Positions 21,279-29,438 are shown, counted from the first letter of the stretch. The stretch: 64,000 nucleotides of DNA from Marinomonas ushuaiensis DSM 15871 (GCF_000521805.1 NZ_JAMB01000009.1:62001-126000), one strand, 5' to 3'. Notes: a model not told the origin generated them from the sequence alone. Numbers and translations: made by a program.

Positions 21279-22808
21279 TTATTCATCAATGAATAAGTCT
21301 CCCAAATAGGGGTAGTTCTGGTCATTGACTATGTCTTGTATTTTAACTTTATTTTTGGCCGCCCAAGAAAGAGACTGCCAGTAAAGCGGAACAACAGCGG
21401 CATCTTCATATAAAGTCTGCTCTATTTGTTGTAATAAAATGATGCGTTTTTCTTGGTCCATCTCTCTGTTTGCTTGGTGAATATTATCGTCGAGACTAGG
21501 GCGACAATATTCACTGGCGTTATAAGCACCGAGTCCTGTTTTATTATTTGGACAGGCGACGATGAATTCAAATAAATTATTGGAGTCCATCGTGTCAGAT
21601 TGCCAACCGAGCATCATAATATCGGCTGCATGATTATCAAATTCTTGAAAGTACTGAGCTTTAGGTAATGTTTTTAAATCGACGGTTATGTTGATTCTGG
21701 CTAGCATGGCGGCAACCGCTTGAGCGACTTTTTCATCATTCATGTAGCGATTGTTTGGCGCCATCATGCTAATACGAAAGCCTTTTTCGTAGCCCGCTTG
21801 TTTCATCAAGTCTTGTGCTTTGCGTAAGTCGTATTCAGGCTCTAAGTCATGGACGTGGCCAAGGAAGCGATCGGCGCTTAATTGACCTGCTGGTGTGGCA
21901 TGACCTTTTAATATTTTTTCGACAATCAAAGATTGGTCGATGGCGAGATTAATTGCTTTTCTTACTTTGACGTCTTTGAATTCTTGGCGTCTATTTTGAT
22001 TCATGTGTAGCAATAAAATACGTGTGCTTGGAATAGTGACAAGATGAATACCTGAGGTGCGCTTGGTTCGTTCTATATCAATAGGAGATATAGGGAAAAT
22101 GAAGTCAACATCACCCGAGAATAATGCAGCGAGTCTGGTTGAATCGGTACGGATTGGCGTTAGGATGATCTTGTTTACGTTACCCGGCGAATTTGTGTCC
22201 CAGTAATTAGGGTTTCGTTTTAATTCCATTCGGCTGCCGAGTTCACGACTTATATATACGAACGGCCCAGTACCTGAGACATTTTGTGACGCAAAAGTTT
22301 TACCGTATTTAATAATTTCATCTCGACCTTGATAAAAAGCCTGATCCATTGGGAATACGTAAGCCATGATGTTTAAAAGTAAAGGATTCGGCGAGGTCGC
22401 ATGAACATCGACTGTATATTTGTCAACGATAGATGCTGAGGCGATGCTATTAAACATAGCTCGAAAATCAGGTGATGTTTTTAAGCGATTAATCGTATAA
22501 ATCACGTCTTTTGCTGAAAATGGATTGCCAGAATGAAAAGTGACGTCTTTCCTTAAAAAGAAACGCATGGTGTGTGCATCAAGGCGTTGCCATTTTGTTG
22601 CTAGTCGAGCTTCGAATTGACCACTTTTTTCCCATCGTAATAACGGATCAAAAGTAAAATGGGAAAACTGAAGTGTCCCTTCAGAAAGTTGTTCGTGTGG
22701 GTCTAATGAAACAGGGTCTGCATTTAGAGCGATTTCTAATGTTGTTGCGCTCACCTTATTACATAAAATAAGCACCAAATAACAAGCTATAATAACTTTG
22801 ATCTTCAT
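21279..22808 (-). CDS. Periplasmic solute-binding protein, SBP_bac_5 family
   Basis: About 509 aa; the first gene of the importer operon. A Sec signal (KVIIACYLVLILCNKVSA, cleavage before TTLEIALNADPVSLDPH) directs it to the periplasm. The body has the family hallmarks: DPVSLDPHEQ at the mature N-terminus, LRKDVTFHSGNPFSAKDVIYTINR, and GTGPFVYISRELGSRMELKRNPNYW. The ATG at 22808 is chosen over 22823 because GAGG lies 9 nt before it. Family members bind di/oligopeptides, glutathione, nickel complexes or sugars; I cannot tell which. Confidence 0.92.
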   Translation of the reverse strand: MKIKVIIACYLVLILCNKVSATTLEIALNADPVSLDPHEQLSEGTLQFSHFTFDPLLRWEKSGQFEARLATKWQRLDAHTMRFFLRKDVTFHSGNPFSAKDVIYTINRLKTSPDFRAMFNSIASASIVDKYTVDVHATSPNPLLLNIMAYVFPMDQAFYQGRDEIIKYGKTFASQNVSGTGPFVYISRELGSRMELKRNPNYWDTNSPGNVNKIILTPIRTDSTRLAALFSGDVDFIFPISPIDIERTKRTSGIHLVTIPSTRILLLHMNQNRRQEFKDVKVRKAINLAIDQSLIVEKILKGHATPAGQLSADRFLGHVHDLEPEYDLRKAQDLMKQAGYEKGFRISMMAPNNRYMNDEKVAQAVAAMLARINITVDLKTLPKAQYFQEFDNHAADIMMLGWQSDTMDSNNLFEFIVACPNNKTGLGAYNASEYCRPSLDDNIHQANREMDQEKRIILLQQIEQTLYEDAAVVPLYWQSLSWAAKNKVKIQDIVNDQNYPYLGDLFIDE

Positions 22809-23006
22809 TACTTTAGACCTCATTTATGTATGGTGCGTTGCTCAGGATTGTTTACAAGTAATCTTGTCGTCTATTTTTTTGGAGCATTAGAATGAAAACA
22901 TGACAGTGCATATGACTTTGAGTCAAAAGGGTAGCCGAGTATTCTTACAAATAAATAAGTAAAAATACAGCAAGAGTATATCGTTTCAGCATATTTGGAG
23001 CGAATT

Positions 23007-23042
23007 ATGTTTTATTTAGAGCATCAGGTTTTAAATAAATAG
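23007..23042 (+). CDS. Possible 11-codon leader ORF before acpH
   Basis: A GGAG motif lies 6 nt before ATG; the frame encodes 11 residues (MFYLEHQVLNK) and stops at 23042, inside the ribosome-binding site of acpH. Spacing suggests ribosomes could hand over to acpH. No attenuator hairpin or codon run is visible, so chance is a real alternative. Confidence 0.25.
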   Translation: MFYLEHQVLNK

Positions 23043-23048
23043 GTAGAT

Positions 23049-23648
23049 ATGAATTATTTTGCTCATCTGCATATAGCGTCCATCACTCAAACATCTTGGG
23101 TTGGAAATTTATTAGGGGATTTTCCTGTTAATGCAAATTCGCTGGATGCGGATTTATTACAAGGTTGGCGTCTGCATCAGCAGGTTGATGTCATGGTTGA
23201 TCAGCATGCCGCCAGTGTCGAATATCGTTCAATGCCAAGAAATGGCAGAAGGCGTTTTGCTGGCATCGTTCAGGATATTGTTATGGATTACTGGTTAATT
23301 CAAAACTGGTCGCGTTTTGGTGGGATGCCTTTAGATGTATTTTGTGAACAAGCGGTGTCCGGTTTAATGCTGGATAAAGAGCGCAGCCCTGAGCGCTTGA
23401 AAAATATGATTAGCTCATTAGAAGCTGACAACTGGTTATCAACACTTGGCACAACTGATGGTGTGGAAAAAGCCATACGTTCCATTATGCGACGTTGGCG
23501 ATACGGTGAGTATTTACAAGACTTTGTTGATGATTTACCTAATGTCATTGAGCAGGCAGAGAAGCCATTTTTGGCTTTATATCCAGATTTACTTAAGTTT
23601 GTTGATCAAGAAATGAAAAAAGCCGAGGCCACACACAGCCTCGGCTAA
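23049..23648 (+). CDS. acpH: Acyl carrier protein phosphodiesterase AcpH
   Basis: 199 aa. Removes the 4'-phosphopantetheine arm from holo-ACP. It aligns by eye with E. coli AcpH (DUF479): MNYFAHLHIA opening, GNLLGDFP, GWRLHQQVDVMVD with conserved His/Asp, RRRFAGIVQDIVMDYWL (the metal-binding D...D region), and the ALYPDLL near the end. The last eight codons fall inside a strong inverted repeat that forms a minus-strand terminator (see separate entry). AGGT precedes the ATG at 6 nt. Monocistronic as far as can be seen. Confidence 0.88.
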   Translation: MNYFAHLHIASITQTSWVGNLLGDFPVNANSLDADLLQGWRLHQQVDVMVDQHAASVEYRSMPRNGRRRFAGIVQDIVMDYWLIQNWSRFGGMPLDVFCEQAVSGLMLDKERSPERLKNMISSLEADNWLSTLGTTDGVEKAIRSIMRRWRYGEYLQDFVDDLPNVIEQAEKPFLALYPDLLKFVDQEMKKAEATHSLG

Positions 23649-23735
23649 GTGAACTTAGAAAGCCTAAGTTCGGTCAAGAGAACAATCACACAAGCTTCAA
23701 GTTAGGTGCAGATTCCTTTCTTGTGCTTAATATGA
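23618..23735 (-). ncRNA. Candidate small RNA with terminator, antisense to acpH end
   Basis: Read on the minus strand this stretch shows three consecutive stems: CACAAG/CTTGTG, then GAACTTAG/CTAAGTTC (8 bp, 5-nt loop, 23651-23672), then AGCCGAGGC/GCCTCGGCT followed by six U (23618-23647). The last is a textbook intrinsic terminator, yet no minus-strand gene lies upstream for ~2.5 kb. A short transcript of about 110-130 nt is the simplest explanation. No convincing -35/-10 pair was identified; TATACT near 23746-23751 is a possible -10. The family is not recognised. Confidence 0.35.
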
Positions 23736-23911
23736 CGTAATTGAGTATAGGTGTTTAGCTTATAGACTATCTTGATCTAAGTCAGAGCTGGACTAAATGT
23801 ATGATAAAAACTAATGGGATCTTAATAGAGTATTTTCTCTTTCTTAATAAGAACTTGTGGTAGAATTCGCCACCGAAAAAAGACTTGATCATAACCATAG
23901 GGGAAATTAGT

Positions 23912-24922
23912 TTGGCCGTTCAGTGGTATCCAGGGCACATGAACAAAGCGCGTCGTGAAATCGAAGAAGTCATGACGCAAGTGGATATAGTCATCGAAGT
24001 ATTAGATGCACGTATTCCTGATTCTAGCCAAAACCCTATGTTGAATACATTACGTGGCGAGGTTCCTGTACTTCGTCTATTAAATAAGAAAGATTTGGCT
24101 GATAAAGCTCGTTTGGATCTTTGGTTAGAGCATTGGCGCGGTAATAAAAGCGTCTTAGCGCATCCTTTTTCGACTCTTGATAAAGCCGATGTTGCTAAAA
24201 TTAGCCAATGGGTAAGCCAAATGGTTCCTCATCGAGGCAGTGCTGAAAAGCCGATTCGCGCGATGATCGCTGGTATTCCTAACGTGGGTAAGTCTAGTTT
24301 GATGAATGCTTTACTTGGCCGTCGTGTAGCAAAAGTAGGTGATGAGCCTGCTGTTACTAAGTCGCAACAAAAATTAAAAGTCACCAATGGCTTTCAGTTG
24401 TTGGATACGCCAGGTATTTTATGGCCTAAAATTGAAAACCCAGATGCCAGCTATCGTTTAGCGGTAACCGGTGCGGTTCGTGATACAGCCATCGATTACG
24501 AAGATGTAGCCTTAGTTGGATTAAAGTTCTTTATTAGTGATTATTTAGATTCACTGGTTACTCGCTATAAACTGAAAGAAATCGCTGACGATCCTTACGA
24601 TGTTTTGAAAGTCATTGGTTCTAAGCGTGGTGCTTTGCGGTCTGGCGGTAAAGTTGATATGCACAAAGCGGCAGAAGTATTTTTGAATGATGTAAGAACC
24701 GGTGCAATCGGTCCTTATGTGATGGAAACGCCCGAAATGATTGCATTGGAAGAGGGTTTGGTCGAAGAAGCAAAAGCGAAGAAGGAAGCAATTAGGCAGG
24801 CAAGATTAATCGCTGCTATTCCTCAGCGTCAACAAGCGAGCAATCGTGCTTATCGTGAAAGTCAGGTGCAATCCACAACGCAACACGAAAACACGCAAGA
24901 CGAAAATTTAGATGACCATTAG
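23912..24922 (+). CDS. rbgA: Ribosome-assembly GTPase, YlqF/RbgA family
   Basis: Circularly permuted GTPase involved in 50S subunit maturation in B. subtilis; the gammaproteobacterial role is by homology. Motif order is permuted as expected: G4 NKKD, then G5, then G1 GIPNVGKSS, G2 and G3 DTPG. N-terminal AVQWYPGHMNKARREI is the family signature. I prefer the TTG at 23912 (336 aa), preceded by AGGGG at 8 nt and matching the xAxQWxPGHM start of relatives, over the TTG at 23885. The C-terminal ~60 residues form a charged coiled segment. yacL follows within 14 bp. Confidence 0.9.
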   Translation: MAVQWYPGHMNKARREIEEVMTQVDIVIEVLDARIPDSSQNPMLNTLRGEVPVLRLLNKKDLADKARLDLWLEHWRGNKSVLAHPFSTLDKADVAKISQWVSQMVPHRGSAEKPIRAMIAGIPNVGKSSLMNALLGRRVAKVGDEPAVTKSQQKLKVTNGFQLLDTPGILWPKIENPDASYRLAVTGAVRDTAIDYEDVALVGLKFFISDYLDSLVTRYKLKEIADDPYDVLKVIGSKRGALRSGGKVDMHKAAEVFLNDVRTGAIGPYVMETPEMIALEEGLVEEAKAKKEAIRQARLIAAIPQRQQASNRAYRESQVQSTTQHENTQDENLDDH

Positions 24923-24936
24923 TGAGGTTCACTGTC

Positions 24937-25317
24937 ATGGATTATGAAATAGCCTTTGACCAAGACGAAAATATTTATCGTATATACACAGGATATGAGT
25001 TCGCAGCAATTGGCGAATGGGTGTCTGAATACGTACGAGACTTAGAAAGTATTCAACGGGTATTGATGGCGGCTCGCCTAGCGGAAACTGAAAAAGAAAC
25101 GACTGAGTTTAAACACGGTCCTTTCAATGTGATTCTGACTGAAGAGGGCGTTTCTGTTTCTCGTCAAGTTGATCTAGACTCGGCAGAAGAAGAAATAAAA
25201 GCCATGTTTGATACCCAAGAAAGCTTTTACCAAACTTCAACAGATGGCATTCAATCAGAATGTGGTCTAGAAGATTTGATTAATATGATCGAAAATTGGC
25301 ACGAAGTGCTGCAATAG
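24937..25317 (+). CDS. yacL: YacL family protein (UPF0231)
   Basis: 126 aa, acidic. Similarity by eye to E. coli YacL: MDYE opening, GxxxxGEW, a central RLAETEKETTEFKHGPFNVILTEEGVSV matching the E. coli HEYTLWMDGEEVMV region, paired E-E segment with FDTQESFY, and CGLEDLINMIENW matching CGVEDFLQVV. ATG at 24937 has GAGG 9 nt upstream. Placed right behind the rbgA-like gene, so probably cotranscribed. Function unknown in the family. Confidence 0.82.
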   Translation: MDYEIAFDQDENIYRIYTGYEFAAIGEWVSEYVRDLESIQRVLMAARLAETEKETTEFKHGPFNVILTEEGVSVSRQVDLDSAEEEIKAMFDTQESFYQTSTDGIQSECGLEDLINMIENWHEVLQ

Positions 25318-25385
25318 TTGTTCCTTGCGCTGGCTGGGTTTACACTAGCGTATGTTTATTTTTCATGTTTTTTTAGGGAGCCAAT

Positions 25386-25994
25386 ATGCTCATCGAATTG
25401 GAAAAAGCTCGTACTCGAAATAATGTCGTTCGCATTTTTCGTGAAGAACTAGACGGACCAGAAAATTGGACGGATGGTTTTGTTGTGGCTGCCAACGAAG
25501 AAATGGTTTTGCTCCAGTTGGTGGATGACAGTATTCGTCTTAATGGTTATCAAGTTTTGTTTCTTGAAGACATTAGTGATTTTGCTCATCCAGCTCCCTT
25601 TAATGATTTCCAGAAAAAAGTATTAGCGCTTCGTGGTGAAGAAGTTGTTGATCCCGAAGTGGAGCTTGATGATCTGGCGGTGTTGTTGATCGACGTCAGT
25701 GAGGAGTTTGGTTTAGTTACACTTCATCGTGAAGAAATTGAACCAGATAGTTGTGAAATTGGTCGTGTTGTTCGTGCTGATGCTGTCACGTATGAATTGG
25801 AAGAAATAGGTTCAGACGCTCGTTGGTTTGACGATACATTTGAGTACGACTTGTACGATATCACTCGTATTGAATTTGGTGGTGCCTACGAAGATGCTTT
25901 GATGCTTGCCAATGATGATATGGGTGATGATGCTTATGAGCTATCTGATACTTACCCTGAAGACAGTGTAAATGTTGACGAAGACGAAAAGTAA
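25386..25994 (+). CDS. Acidic protein of unknown function, two similar halves
   Basis: 202 aa with very high Asp/Glu content and no signal or membrane segment, so cytoplasmic. Two stretches look alike: GFVVAANEEMVLLQLV...GYQVLFLEDISDF (about 31-66) and GRVVRADAVTYELEEI...EYDLYDITRIEFGG (about 125-165). Each reads as a short beta-rich unit ending in aromatic-x-[LV]-x-x-[LI]-x-D-I, as in SH3/Sm-like barrels. The last 35 residues are an Asp/Glu-rich tail. It has its own GGAG site and a terminator, 68 bp after yacL. I do not recognise a named family. Confidence 0.75.
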   Translation: MLIELEKARTRNNVVRIFREELDGPENWTDGFVVAANEEMVLLQLVDDSIRLNGYQVLFLEDISDFAHPAPFNDFQKKVLALRGEEVVDPEVELDDLAVLLIDVSEEFGLVTLHREEIEPDSCEIGRVVRADAVTYELEEIGSDARWFDDTFEYDLYDITRIEFGGAYEDALMLANDDMGDDAYELSDTYPEDSVNVDEDEK

Positions 25995-26030
25995 TCGTTA
26001 GTTTTACTTGTCTTGTATGCTTTTAAAAGA

Positions 26031-26052
26031 AAACGCCTTAATTGGCGTTTTT
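26031..26052 (+). terminator. Terminator after the acidic protein gene
   Basis: AAACGCC-TTAATT-GGCGTTT followed by TTT; 36 bp after the stop. The stem is AT-closed and works on either strand. Confidence 0.8.
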
Positions 26053-26124
26053 ATTTGCCTGAAAAAGTATAAAGTTATTTAAATGTGTGTTTTGAACTTT
26101 TAGTTTTTAGCTGACTTTATTATG

Positions 26125-26158
26125 AGCACCCACCTGAAATACATTCTAGGCGGGTGCT
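26125..26158 (-). terminator. 3' hairpin of the FMN-binding protein gene
   Basis: On the minus strand AGCACCCGCCT pairs with AGGTGGGTGCT, 11 bp with a single G-U that is an A-C mismatch on the plus strand, so the minus RNA is the form that pairs. It lies ~40 nt past the stop of the gene at 26199-26606. No U-tract follows, so it may be a stabilising or Rho-linked 3' hairpin. Confidence 0.5.
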
Positions 26159-26198
26159 GTGGTGTCAAGAGTGATAATCAGTCTGACGTTTTAATTGA

Positions 26199-26606
26199 TT
26201 AGCTTAGTTTCTGACCGGCTGTAGGGCCAGATTTTAGTGTGTATACTTCATCCACTTGAATGAGTACCGCACATTTTGGTTCTTTCATGCCATTTAGTGC
26301 GGCAAAGGCTAGAGCATTTTCAAATGCCGCACCATCGAGGTGAATGCTTGGAGTACCTACAAAACGGTAACCATCTAGGTTGGGGCGATCGATTACTGCT
26401 ATAGCGACTTTAGATCCTTTCTCAATGTTTTCTAGAGTTTGACCACCCGTATTTTCATTATAGATTAGATGATTTTCATCATAGACTCGTAGAGAGCGTT
26501 TAGGACCTATATTGGGCAGGCCGTTACTCTGAATAACGGTCGCTATAATTGGGGTTTGTGCGGCAAGCATGGTTTGCATTTTATCGTCGAGTTTTACTTG
26601 GCTCAT
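26199..26606 (-). CDS. Pyridoxamine 5'-phosphate oxidase-like FMN-binding protein
   Basis: 135 aa, the size of a single split-barrel flavoprotein. The pattern matches PNPOx-like proteins: TPIIATVIQSNGLPNIGPKRSLRVYDENHLIYNENTGGQTLENIEKGSKVAIAVID, in which the NxGPK and N-T-GGQT-x-N-I elements form the FMN-phosphate pocket. The PLP-synthesis residues of true PdxH are not evident, so another flavin reduction is likelier. Monocistronic; the 3' hairpin is listed separately. Confidence 0.8.
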   Translation of the reverse strand: MSQVKLDDKMQTMLAAQTPIIATVIQSNGLPNIGPKRSLRVYDENHLIYNENTGGQTLENIEKGSKVAIAVIDRPNLDGYRFVGTPSIHLDGAAFENALAFAALNGMKEPKCAVLIQVDEVYTLKSGPTAGQKLS

Positions 26607-26828
26607 ATCTGTATTACTTCCTTATTTTTAGTGTTAGCTATCTTTTAAAACTAACAACAGTTGATATAAGAGGATATGTCCGTCTATCGGCATACCAGCT
26701 CTCATTGATAAATCTCATTTGTCAGTATCAAGGTATCTGATGGCGTTTTTTATTTGTGTCAGTCGCTTAAGTCTGTTTGATTTCATGTATTTCGATAGAC
26801 CTGTCTTTAATATAATGCAAATAATATC

Positions 26829-26847
26829 AATTATCATAATCATTACC
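26829..26847. promoter_or_regulatory. Possible Fur box
   Basis: The 19-mer matches the consensus GATAATGATAATCATTATC at about 15 of 19 positions, including the core ATAATCATTA. It lies ~220 bp upstream of the FMN protein gene and ~240 bp upstream of cti, and the region is AT-rich, so a chance match is possible. Confidence 0.3.
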
Positions 26848-26977
26848 GTATTTTGACATTAATGCAAGAGTTCTTCGTGGTGTTTATAATAACTGTAGAT
26901 TTGTAGCTGCTATTAATTTTGTAGTGACTATTAGGGCTATGATTGTTATTAAAAGGTCATTCAATACTTAATTTAAA

Positions 26978-27012
26978 TACCTTATACCTTATACCTTATA
27001 CCTTATGCCTTA
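26978..27012 (+). repeat. Five-copy 7-bp tandem repeat upstream of cti
   Basis: Four exact TACCTTA units and a fifth TGCCTTA, head to tail, ending 78 bp before the cti start codon. Each junction contains TTATAC, a -10-like hexamer. Copy-number change by slippage could move or multiply promoter elements; this is inference. Confidence 0.9.
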
Positions 27013-27089
27013 TGAGTTGTGAGGCTAAGTTGAGGCAATATTTTTATTTGCCCCTTGCTTTTGTTATGAAGTAATAAAGGAAATTTTTT

Positions 27090-29438
27090 ATGTCTCGTTG
27101 GTTGTCTCTTCTTTGTTTGCTTGTTCTGGTTTCAGGCTGTGCTGCATATGTAACACATCAATTTGATGATCTTTTTGGTTCTGAGAATCCTGAAAATCGT
27201 GTCAGCAATGTTAGTGAAGATGATGCCGTATTTTATGACGAGCAAGTTAAGCCGATTTTAGACAGTCGTTGTGTGTCCTGTCATGCCTGTTATGACGCAC
27301 CTTGCCAGCTCAAATTGACCGCTTCAGAAGGTATTGAGCGAGGGGGCTCAAAGGATCTAGTTTATGACGGAACACGTTTGTTGGCTGCTTCTCCGACGCG
27401 ATTGTTTATTGATGGAAAGACTACTCAAGAGTGGCGAACAAAAGGCTTTCACCCCGTTCTAAATGAACGGGAGCAATCACCATCTGCAAACCTGCAAGGT
27501 AGTGTGTTATATCGTGCAATAGCGTTACGCAAAAAACAGGGGGAGTTTACACAGCCTGTTTTATCAGATGATTATGATTTTTCATTGGCGCGAGACCAGC
27601 AGTGTTCGAGTGTAGAGGAGTATTCTCAGTTTGAGAAAAATTACCCAAATTGGGGAATGCCATACGGGCTCCCCGCTTTGAATGACCAAGAGTACGATAT
27701 TTTGACCCGTTGGTTAGCGAAAGGCGGAAAAATGCCTGCAGCAAAAGCGCTACCATCGACGCTTCAAATGAAAGTCGAATTATGGGAATCTCGTCTAAAT
27801 GGTGATGATTTAAAAGGTCGGCTCATTTCTCGTTATATTTACGAGCATTTGTATCTATACAGTTTGTATCTTGATGATGGTGAAGACTATCGCTTCCAAT
27901 TAGTACGATCGAAAACCCCACCGGGTGAGCCTGTTGATCGTATTGCCACCCGCAGGCCTTATGATCCACCTGGCGTAGCTAAGGTTTATTATCGCCTTTT
28001 AGCTGACCCAGAGGTGAAAGTTCAAAAAAACCATATTCCTATGCAGTTAGACGAAGCGAGGTATATGCGCTGGATGTCTTATTTTTATGGCGAGGTGTAT
28101 AAAGTAACAAAAGATCCTGGTTATGAGCGAGAAGTCGCAACCAATCCGTTTAGAGCCTTTCGTGAAATTCCCTCTCATGCTCGTTATCGCTTTTTATTAG
28201 ATCACTCTCAAAATACCATCATGGCTTTTATTAAAGGGCCAGTGTGTCGTGGTCAGGTCGCTGTAAATGTAATCAATGAACAATTTTGGGTGTATTTCGT
28301 TGATCCAGAACTAGGCTACAACAAAGGCTCTGCCGATTTTTTAGAAGATCAAGTGCAAGAGCTTGATTTGCCCGCGGTGGGTTCTAGTAATACTTTGCCT
28401 TTAGCGTCATGGGTCATTTTTTCTGAACAGCAAAAATCTTATCTATCCGCAAAAGCGGCATTAATTGAAAGTGACGCTGGGAAAAAAATACCATTGGATT
28501 TGAATATAATCTGGGATGGTGATGGCAATAATCAAAATGCTGCGCTAACTATTTTCCGGCACTTTGATAACGCCTCTGTCGTAAAAGGTATGGTTGGACA
28601 ACATCCCAAAACCTCATGGGTCATTGATTATCCATTATTAGAGCGTATTCATTACTTGTTGGTAGCTGGCTTTGATGTGTATGGCAATGTCGGTCATCAA
28701 TTGGTTACTCGTTTATATATGGATTTTTTACGTATGGAGGGCGAGATGAATTTCCTCATGCTCTTGCCAAAACAAGATAGAGAGAGAATTCGAAAATATT
28801 GGTATCGAGATGTTAGTCAGACAATAAAGAACTATATTTTTAGTGATTACATTAAGATTGATAGAGAAGCTCAAGTTCAATATGGCACAAATGATCACCA
28901 AGCCGAGCTTTATGAAAAACTACGTCACAAGCTTACCAAAGTTCTCGATCGTGATTATGATTTAGAGCAAAGTACCTTAACTGCTAAACAAATCGAAGCC
29001 TTGTATAAGCTTCAAGCAGTTCGTGGCGGCGGTTTGGTTTTCTTGCCGAATGTCGTTACTGTTTTAGTGACCAAGCAGGGTGTTCCTGTGGAAGTATTAA
29101 GCATTATTCATAACAAGGCTCACTCTAATATTTCTAGTTTATTGGATGAAGAATCGGCACGCTTGCCCGCAGAAGATGGCATTACTTTAGTAAAAGGCGT
29201 GCTCGGTGATTATCCAAATGTGCTTATGCAAGTCGAAGAAAGTGAGCTGATAAATTGGGCTAGCCAAGTCGCTAAACTGAAAACTGGAAAAGATTATACT
29301 GAGCTTTTAGACAGCTTTGGTATCCGACGAACTCATCCAAATTTTTGGTTTGTTAGCGATGCTATTGCCAACTTGAATAAATTAGATCGACCAAGAGAAA
29401 GTGGTATTTTGGACTATAATCGTTTAGAAAACAGGTAA
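27090..29438 (+). CDS. cti: Fatty acid cis/trans isomerase Cti
   Basis: 782-aa periplasmic haem protein that converts cis- to trans-unsaturated fatty acids in membrane phospholipids, a rapid response to solvents, heat or osmotic stress in Pseudomonas and Vibrio. The single cytochrome c motif is CVSCH (about residues 60-64). The N-terminus has a hydrophobic signal ending in LVSGCAA, a good lipobox, so this version may be lipid-anchored. Length matches the Cti family. An AAAGGAAA site precedes the ATG. The tandem repeat and inverted repeat lie in its promoter region. Confidence 0.92.
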   Translation: MSRWLSLLCLLVLVSGCAAYVTHQFDDLFGSENPENRVSNVSEDDAVFYDEQVKPILDSRCVSCHACYDAPCQLKLTASEGIERGGSKDLVYDGTRLLAASPTRLFIDGKTTQEWRTKGFHPVLNEREQSPSANLQGSVLYRAIALRKKQGEFTQPVLSDDYDFSLARDQQCSSVEEYSQFEKNYPNWGMPYGLPALNDQEYDILTRWLAKGGKMPAAKALPSTLQMKVELWESRLNGDDLKGRLISRYIYEHLYLYSLYLDDGEDYRFQLVRSKTPPGEPVDRIATRRPYDPPGVAKVYYRLLADPEVKVQKNHIPMQLDEARYMRWMSYFYGEVYKVTKDPGYEREVATNPFRAFREIPSHARYRFLLDHSQNTIMAFIKGPVCRGQVAVNVINEQFWVYFVDPELGYNKGSADFLEDQVQELDLPAVGSSNTLPLASWVIFSEQQKSYLSAKAALIESDAGKKIPLDLNIIWDGDGNNQNAALTIFRHFDNASVVKGMVGQHPKTSWVIDYPLLERIHYLLVAGFDVYGNVGHQLVTRLYMDFLRMEGEMNFLMLLPKQDRERIRKYWYRDVSQTIKNYIFSDYIKIDREAQVQYGTNDHQAELYEKLRHKLTKVLDRDYDLEQSTLTAKQIEALYKLQAVRGGGLVFLPNVVTVLVTKQGVPVEVLSIIHNKAHSNISSLLDEESARLPAEDGITLVKGVLGDYPNVLMQVEESELINWASQVAKLKTGKDYTELLDSFGIRRTHPNFWFVSDAIANLNKLDRPRESGILDYNRLENR

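Larger units (their letters stand above)
26607..27089. other. Long AT-rich regulatory region, FMN protein / cti
   Basis: A 483-base gap. It holds a Fur-like motif (26829-26847), a 7-bp tandem repeat (26978-27012) and an inverted repeat GAGGCAA/TTGCCCC (about 27031-27053) just before cti. A 38-codon frame at 26740-26856 has an AAGG site and a hydrophobic end but no other support. No RNA gene recognised. Confidence 0.6.

Noticed and set aside
26740..26856. 38-codon ORF with AAGG site and hydrophobic C-terminus
   Set aside because: The hydrophobic part is encoded by an AT-rich stretch that also makes the Fur-like motif; no homologue or codon signal supports it.
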